A stretch of DNA of 10,110 nucleotides from Syntrophomonadaceae bacterium (GTDB taxonomy: Bacteria > Bacillota > Dethiobacteria > DTU022), in the NCBI GenBank assembly GCA_007131435.1, contig SLQM01000156.1:1-10110 (forward strand). Direction: 5' to 3'. Within the stretch, counting starts at the first letter, position 1. Every line of letters starts with the position of its first letter. Made by a program: the position numbers and the translations under genes. The notes beneath the pieces are model-generated. The model was not told where the DNA came from. It did not search any database and saw only the letters and a list, made by a program, of their open reading frames with translations. Shown in pieces: positions 6,600-10,110 of this stretch.

Positions 6600-7718
6600 T
6601 TAGTCAGATCCCAGGACCATGTGCATCTGCATGAAGCGCATCATGTCGGTGCGGCTCAGCAGCCCCACCAGGTCTCCCTTGTCCATAACAAGCGCCCTGC
6701 CCACATCCTGGGCAGCCATTTTCATCATTACTTCGGCAGCATCCGTGTTCGGGTCTAAAACCATTGCTTCTTTCAGGGGGGTGAGCACCTGCGATACCCG
6801 TTTTTCCGGCCACTCATCCCGGGGTACCGCTTTCATGTTCTGCAGCGATACCAGGCCGTGGGTTGTGGAACCATAAACCACCGGGAAGGCGCCGAACTTG
6901 TGGTGCAGGAAATGATCGGCCAGCTCTTCAAGGGTGGCATCGGGCGAAACGGTTTGCAGGTCGGTGCTCATCAGCTCGGATACTTTGACCCCGGAAAAGG
7001 TTTCCTTGAACACCAGCTGGGAATAGCTGGACTGCCCGGCCTGGTAGATCATCCAGCCGATAAATATCAGCCACAGCCCCCACAGGTCCCCCTGGAAAAA
7101 GATGATCATAAACCCGATAGCCATGCCAATAAAAGCAATGAAACTGCCCAGCCCTACAGCGACGCGGGTGGCGGTCAACATGTTTTTGCTGAAAAACCAG
7201 GCTGCTGCGCGAAAAATGCGCCCTCCATCCAGGGGGAAAGCGGGAATTAAGTTGAAGACAGCCATGATCAAATTGATCTGGGCTACTATAAACACTGCCT
7301 GGCTGATCAGCAGTCCCCGGGGCAGGATCAGGTAATATACAGCCCCGGCCAAAAGGGCGATTAAAAGGCTGGTCAGGGGGCCGGCCGCTGTAATTTTAAA
7401 CTCGCTGGCTGCGCTTTTCGGCTCAGTCTCCATCTGGGCCACGCCGCCGAAAATAAAGAGGGTGATCTTCTTAATCGGGATTCCTTCCCTGAGCGCTACC
7501 AGGGAATGCCCGAACTCATGGGTCAGCACTGAAGCAAATACAACCAGGGTGGTTAATACTCCGGCCAGCCAGTATGCAGCGGGTGATAACCCTTCAACGG
7601 CAGTCGGAAAATAGCCCTGGGCCAGGGAGATACTGAACAGGAAAAATATTAAAAGCCAGCTGATATTAATTTCAACTGGAATTCCCTTAATGGTGACCAG
7701 GCGAAAAGAACTGTTCAT
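6600..7718 (-). CDS. Site-2 protease family (M50) membrane metalloprotease with two CBS domains
   Basis: An intramembrane zinc metalloprotease of 372 residues. The zinc motif HEFGH (67-71) lies in a membrane segment, and the second motif NLIPAFPLDGGR (156-167) supplies the third, Asp ligand. About six hydrophobic segments span 13-225; two cytoplasmic CBS domains follow at about 244-298 and 307-365. CBS pairs often bind adenine nucleotides and may gate the protease. The family cleaves membrane-bound regulators or pro-proteins, SpoIVFB being the sporulation example, but CBS-tailed forms also occur in non-sporulating organisms and archaea. The longest frame starts at ATG 7739, but AGGAGG then falls inside codons 2-4; it sits ten bases before the ATG at 7716-7718, and a TATACT box would start transcription near 7739. 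The inner ATG is therefore chosen. It is the first gene of the operon with two Gate proteins. Confidence 0.9.
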   Translation of the reverse strand: MNSSFRLVTIKGIPVEINISWLLIFFLFSISLAQGYFPTAVEGLSPAAYWLAGVLTTLVVFASVLTHEFGHSLVALREGIPIKKITLFIFGGVAQMETEPKSAASEFKITAAGPLTSLLIALLAGAVYYLILPRGLLISQAVFIVAQINLIMAVFNLIPAFPLDGGRIFRAAAWFFSKNMLTATRVAVGLGSFIAFIGMAIGFMIIFFQGDLWGLWLIFIGWMIYQAGQSSYSQLVFKETFSGVKVSELMSTDLQTVSPDATLEELADHFLHHKFGAFPVVYGSTTHGLVSLQNMKAVPRDEWPEKRVSQVLTPLKEAMVLDPNTDAAEVMMKMAAQDVGRALVMDKGDLVGLLSRTDMMRFMQMHMVLGSD

Positions 7719-7745
7719 TTTTATTAGGCCTCCTGCCATATTTCT

Positions 7746-7751
7746 AGTATA
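7746..7751 (-). promoter_or_regulatory. Possible -10 box for the M50 protease operon
   Basis: Read on the minus strand, TATACT lies about 28 bases before the chosen protease start. Transcription would begin near 7739, leaving a short leader with the AGGAGG site. No good -35 hexamer is found at 15-18 bases, so this promoter is weak or needs an activator. Confidence 0.3.
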
Positions 7752-7773
7752 ATCAAGGGGCAGTTGTCATCTA

Positions 7774-7801
7774 TTGCTTATTTTATTTCTGCCTTTATAA
7801 T
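7774..7801 (+). promoter_or_regulatory. SigA-type promoter for the 7834 membrane gene
   Basis: TTGCTT (7774-7779) and a perfect TATAAT (7796-7801) are 16 bases apart. Transcription would start near 7808 and give a leader of about 26 bases containing AGGTGG (7816-7821). This is the best promoter match in the window. Confidence 0.55.
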
Positions 7802-7833
7802 CTAACTATACACCAAGGTGGTGCGCCAATTCA

Positions 7834-8259
7834 ATGAGTGCAAGAAATATAGCAATATTTATCGCAGCGGACCTGGCAGTTTTACTGGCGCTGCTGCTGC
7901 TGCTCAGCTATTTCGGGATGAGCCACCTGATGCTGATCGCCATGGGCCTGGTGTTTTTGCTGCTCACCCTCTACGACTTGAAAAGCGGCTCGCTTTCAAT
8001 CTTTTTCTCCGAATTCCTGGGGATGTCCGGCCCGGAAGAATTGACCAGGTTGAAATGGCTGCCCGTGATCCTTTCTGCCATATTACTGTTTATAAGCTTG
8101 CCCGTGCTGCTGGAACACGGCTTCGTAAACGAGGGCCAGCGCTGGGCCATGCAGCGGGGGCAGTTCGCCCGCATCGCCCTCCCGGCAATCGTCGGCGGAG
8201 TGGTTGTGATCACCGCCGCTATCTGGACCGTCTACTCCGGAACCAAGAACAAAAACTGA
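7834..8259 (+). CDS. Four-helix membrane protein of unknown function
   Basis: A 141-residue protein that I do not recognise. Four hydrophobic stretches are visible at about 6-27, 31-47, 75-94 and 112-134, with a polar stretch around 48-72 (YDLKSGSL..., GPEELTR) and another around 96-110 (HGFVNEGQRWAMQRG). The N terminus lacks a cleavage site, and the C-terminal tail GTKNKN is short and basic. No catalytic or metal motif is seen. Start: ATG with AGGTGG 12 bases upstream, behind a strong TTGCTT/TATAAT promoter; the frame runs cleanly to the TGA. It is transcribed divergently from the M50 protease operon and converges on queG. Its TGA is the first part of the palindrome that separates it from queG. 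A longer overlapping frame opening at GTG 7818 is judged a shadow because it runs into queG antisense. Confidence 0.7.
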   Translation: MSARNIAIFIAADLAVLLALLLLLSYFGMSHLMLIAMGLVFLLLTLYDLKSGSLSIFFSEFLGMSGPEELTRLKWLPVILSAILLFISLPVLLEHGFVNEGQRWAMQRGQFARIALPAIVGGVVVITAAIWTVYSGTKNKN

Positions 8260-8290
8260 CAAGGGGACGTACCATTTGTCAACTTTTTTC
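8257..8290. terminator. REP-like palindrome, probable two-way terminator between convergent genes
   Basis: TGACAA at 8257-8262 and TTGTCA at 8276-8281 form a six-bp outer stem around the core GGGGACGTACC. A G-T pair, one mismatch and two G-C pairs follow inside, closing on a five-base ACGTA loop. TTTTTT follows at 8285-8290 on the + strand, and on the minus strand the stem is followed by G and five T. Each arm contains a TGA that is the stop codon of one flanking gene. The overall form resembles short REP-type palindromes with a GGGGACG core that I recall from clostridial genomes; whether other copies exist in this genome cannot be seen here. Confidence 0.55.
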
Positions 8291-9400
8291 CAGGGCAAAA
8301 AGTGCTTCTTCCCGAACAGCCTGCTCGGGGTCTTTTTCTGCCGATTTTTGCAGCGCGAAAAGGGCTTTTGACCCCCCGAGCCTGCCGAGCGACCAGGCGG
8401 TGTGCAGCCTGATCAGGGGGCGGGGGTCGTTTTCCAGGATGCGGCTAAGATGGGGCACTGCTTCGCGGCTGCCGCTGTTGCCCAGGGCTAAAATGGTATT
8501 GCGCTGCAGGTTGGTTTTCCCCCGCCAGCCGGCAGAAGTAAGGTTTATTGTCAGCTCAAATTCATGGCGGGTAATCTGCAGCAGGGGTAAAAGTAAAGGT
8601 TCGGCCGGGAAAAAAGGAAAAGCTATTTCCTGGTGTGGTGCCGGTGGAACCCGGTCATTGTGAGGGCACACATCCTGGCAGGTATCACAGCCGTAGATCC
8701 TGTTTCCCAGTTTTTGCCTTAACTCGCGCGGGAAAACACCGCCCGCCTGGGTCAGGTATGAAATACAGCGGAATGGGTCAATAATATAAGGCTCTAAGAG
8801 GGCCCCTGTCGGGCATTGCTCACGGCATTTCCCGCATTTCTGGCAGGGCTGATCTGCTGGAGGGGATGGTTCAAAATCTTCATCTACCACGATAGTCCCG
8901 ATGGCGACAAAAGAGCCATATTTTTTATCAATCAGGGTGCAGTTTTCACCAACTATTCCCAGGCCGCTCTTTCGGGCCAACTCCCTTTCCAGCAGCGGGC
9001 TGCGATCGCTTAGAACCCGGTAATTAAATCCCCTGCCATATGCTTTGATCACTTCACTTGCCAGCTTTTCAGCTTTTGTTTCTACTATACAATGGTAGTC
9101 TATCCCCTGTGCGCAGCGGGCGACTTTACCCCGGGGGCCATAGGATAAGGCTGCATTACTTCTTTCCGCTATGGAATAAGGAACAGTTATTGTAATAATT
9201 GAGCGGCAGCCGGGCAGCAGGTGGTCAGGCGAAATGCGCCTTAAAGGATCATTTTCTTCGAAAGGGGTGTTTCTACCCTCTTCCCTGCGGCGTTCAAGCC
9301 TGTCCTGCATGTAGCGCAGGGGTTCAGCGGAAGCCACGCCTACCTGTTCAAGGCCGATGCTATTGGCAATATCGCTTAGCTTTTCGCAGTCAAAGCGCAT
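8279..9400 (-). CDS. queG: Epoxyqueuosine reductase, with C-terminal HEAT repeats
   Basis: Catalyses the last step of queuosine synthesis: cobalamin-dependent reduction of epoxyqueuosine to queuosine in the wobble base of GUN tRNAs. The 373 residues match the usual QueG length with the HEAT tail. Seen: the N-terminal cobalamin-fold part, including VPYSIAER and the catalytic-Asp region SDRSPLLER (D132); a ferredoxin-like domain with C186-x2-C189-x2-C192-x3-C196-P for one [4Fe-4S] cluster and C238-x2-C241-x3-C245-P, with C212 as the likely fourth ligand of the other; and HEAT-like repeats at about 304-370 that would help bind tRNA. Start: ATG at 9400 with GGGGAG 11 bases upstream; the TTG just before it (9403, eight bases) is a real alternative and adds one residue. 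No other queuosine genes are in view, so a scavenging or scattered pathway is possible. Its stop lies in the palindrome at 8257-8281. Confidence 0.93.
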   Translation of the reverse strand: MRFDCEKLSDIANSIGLEQVGVASAEPLRYMQDRLERRREEGRNTPFEENDPLRRISPDHLLPGCRSIITITVPYSIAERSNAALSYGPRGKVARCAQGIDYHCIVETKAEKLASEVIKAYGRGFNYRVLSDRSPLLERELARKSGLGIVGENCTLIDKKYGSFVAIGTIVVDEDFEPSPPADQPCQKCGKCREQCPTGALLEPYIIDPFRCISYLTQAGGVFPRELRQKLGNRIYGCDTCQDVCPHNDRVPPAPHQEIAFPFFPAEPLLLPLLQITRHEFELTINLTSAGWRGKTNLQRNTILALGNSGSREAVPHLSRILENDPRPLIRLHTAWSLGRLGGSKALFALQKSAEKDPEQAVREEALFALEKS

Positions 9401-9455
9401 CAATCATAGATCTCCCCGGAGGGCTTTTATCCCTCACTGAAATGTGATTTCTTCT

Positions 9456-9487
9456 CCGATCTTAATCGGCTTTCTCTTTCCCGTCAA
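9456..9487 (-). promoter_or_regulatory. Probable queG promoter with a palindrome over the -10 box
   Basis: On the minus strand TTGACG (9487-9482) and TAAGAT (9464-9459) are 17 bases apart, matching five and four of six consensus positions. Transcription would start near 9452, about 52 bases before queG. The -10 box sits in a perfect inverted repeat, CCGAT-N4-ATCGG (9456-9469), which could be an operator, but no repressor is identified. Confidence 0.4.
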
Positions 9488-9580
9488 ACAGCTGCCCTTA
9501 TTACCGGAGCGAAAGGGAAAAACCAGGCGGTGAAAGGGTAAAACTTTAAAAAGGCGACCCCTTGCCAGGGTGGCGCGGCA

Positions 9581-9610
9581 TTAACAGTTACACGAAATTA
9601 ACAAAATAAT
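9581..9610 (+). promoter_or_regulatory. Probable promoter for the DUF2007 gene
   Basis: TTAACA (9581-9586) and AATAAT (9605-9610) are 18 bases apart, each matching five of six consensus positions. Transcription near 9617 would give a leader of about 58 bases with AGGTGG at 9658-9663. The TTGACT at 9618 was also considered, but no -10 box stands at the right distance from it. Confidence 0.4.
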
Positions 9611-9674
9611 TTACCATTTGACTTCTTTGTTAACTGAAAAAGGTTTTTATACGGTGAAGGTGGAATCAATAATT

Positions 9675-9905
9675 ATGAAAGAAAACTGGGTATTCTTAAC
9701 CGAAGCGACAAACGATGTTGAAGCAGATATTATCTGCGGCTTCCTGAAAGAAAATAATATTCCTGCCAGGACTGCCGACAGCAGCCCCTATACTGGTGCT
9801 ATGCGCGTTATTGGGGGCCTGGCCTTTGAAGTAAGCATCTTGGTTCCCGAACCGTTCCTGGAGGAAGCAAAAAAGCTGCTTGCCACAATGGATGATAATT
9901 TCTAA
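9675..9905 (+). CDS. Small DUF2007-like (putative signal-transducing) protein
   Basis: A 76-residue cytoplasmic protein. The pattern NWVFLTEATNDVEADIICGFLKENNIPA, then ALRV-like MRVIGGLAFEVSILVPEPFLEEAKKLL (shown here only as a landmark pair at residues 3-30 and 46-72), is that of the DUF2007/PF09413 domain, a small ACT-like fold whose members often sit beside regulators or membrane proteins but have no settled function. Start: ATG at 9675 with AGGTGG (9658-9663) 11 bases upstream, in the same style as galU and the 7834 gene. The longer frame from TTG 9618 adds 19 residues that resemble nothing in the family and carries no ribosome binding site. The next gene starts 69 bases on with a strong site, so the two may be co-transcribed. 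Confidence 0.7.
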   Translation: MKENWVFLTEATNDVEADIICGFLKENNIPARTADSSPYTGAMRVIGGLAFEVSILVPEPFLEEAKKLLATMDDNF

Positions 9906-9974
9906 GCCAGAATAATACGGTGATAATTTTTTTTGCAGGTTTTATAAACCATTGTTTAGAGGGAGGTTTTAAAG

Positions 9975-10110
9975 TTGAAATATCCACCCGTTAAAAGGCC
10001 TTTTTTTTCTGAGGACCCGAAGCGAGAGTCATCCTGGATCATATTCCTGCTGGCCGTTGCAGCCATATCTGCCCTGATCCTGGTCATTGCCTGGCCGCAG
10101 ACTCGCAGTG
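9975..10110 (+). CDS. Start of a membrane-anchored protein, cut by the window edge
   Basis: Opens at TTG 9975, eight bases after GGGAGG (9961-9966), and stays open to the last base (45 full codons). About 20 polar, Lys/Arg/Pro-rich residues (KYPPVKRPFFSEDPKRESS) are followed by one long hydrophobic segment at about 21-40 and then Trp-Pro-Gln-Thr-Arg. This is the form of an N-terminal signal anchor, with the rest of the protein outside the cell. There is no lipobox or Ala-x-Ala cleavage site in view. The function cannot be told from this fragment. A wall-active enzyme or a secreted regulator would be usual for such an N terminus, but nothing here decides it. Confidence 0.6.
   Translation, partial: MKYPPVKRPFFSEDPKRESSWIIFLLAVAAISALILVIAWPQTRS

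Noticed and set aside
6858..7250. + strand frame of 130 codons inside the M50 protease gene
   Set aside because: It lies antisense to the conserved protease and CBS parts and has no recognisable domain or ribosome binding site.
7818..8663. Long + strand frame opening at GTG
   Set aside because: It overlaps the 7834 membrane gene in another frame and then runs antisense through queG. Its residues are Arg/Pro/Ser-rich with no domain pattern, as expected of a shadow of G/C-rich genes.
9404..9480. PreQ1 riboswitch upstream of queG
   Set aside because: I looked for a short hairpin followed by an A-rich tail able to form the preQ1 pseudoknot before the start and found none convincing.
9618..9653. 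TTGACT or TTGTTA with TATACG as promoter of the DUF2007 gene
   Set aside because: Spacing is 24 or 15 bases, and the transcript would start inside the ribosome binding site at 9658-9663.
9938..9950. GGTTT-TAT-AAACC hairpin between the DUF2007 gene and the last gene
   Set aside because: The T-run lies before the hairpin on the + strand and none follows it, so it does not fit an intrinsic terminator; the stem is only five pairs.

Overview
The window looks like chromosomal DNA of a Firmicutes-type (Clostridia-like) bacterium. Supporting signs are strong AGGAGG-like ribosome binding sites, TTG and GTG starts, a Spm-like gate-domain pair, a site-2 protease with CBS domains and a HEAT-tailed QueG. 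No rRNA, tRNA, CRISPR array or transposase gene was seen. The species cannot be named from the sequence.

Left part (1-3047, + strand, A/T-richer): the tail of a MORN-repeat gene, entered mid-gene and broken by an in-frame TAA, then an 830-residue receptor-like Ser/Thr kinase. That protein has an N-terminal zinc ribbon, a kinase domain, one membrane helix and an outer LivK-type ligand-binding domain. It is the most unusual gene here: it reads as a one-protein nutrient or solute sensor with a phosphorylation output.

Middle part (3048-5680, + strand): a gene-poor gap of about 280 bases, then galU (UDP-glucose synthesis) and an amidase-signature hydrolase. The amidase meets the next, minus-strand operon tail to tail, with overlapping stop codons.

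Right-middle (5677-7718, - strand): a compact operon transcribed right to left. It encodes a membrane-embedded M50 metalloprotease with two CBS domains, followed by two small paralogous membrane proteins of the nucleoside-recognition (Gate) family. A short intergenic region at 7719-7833 carries a good + strand promoter for a four-helix membrane protein of unknown function (7834-8259).

Right part: queG (epoxyqueuosine reductase, - strand) converges on the unknown membrane gene. A 25-base REP-like palindrome lies between them and its two arms supply both stop codons. Beyond queG, a promoter drives a small DUF2007-type protein and then the start of a membrane-anchored protein that runs off the window. 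Several start sites were moved from the longest open frame to the codon best placed behind a ribosome binding site: amidase, M50 protease, queG and the DUF2007 gene.
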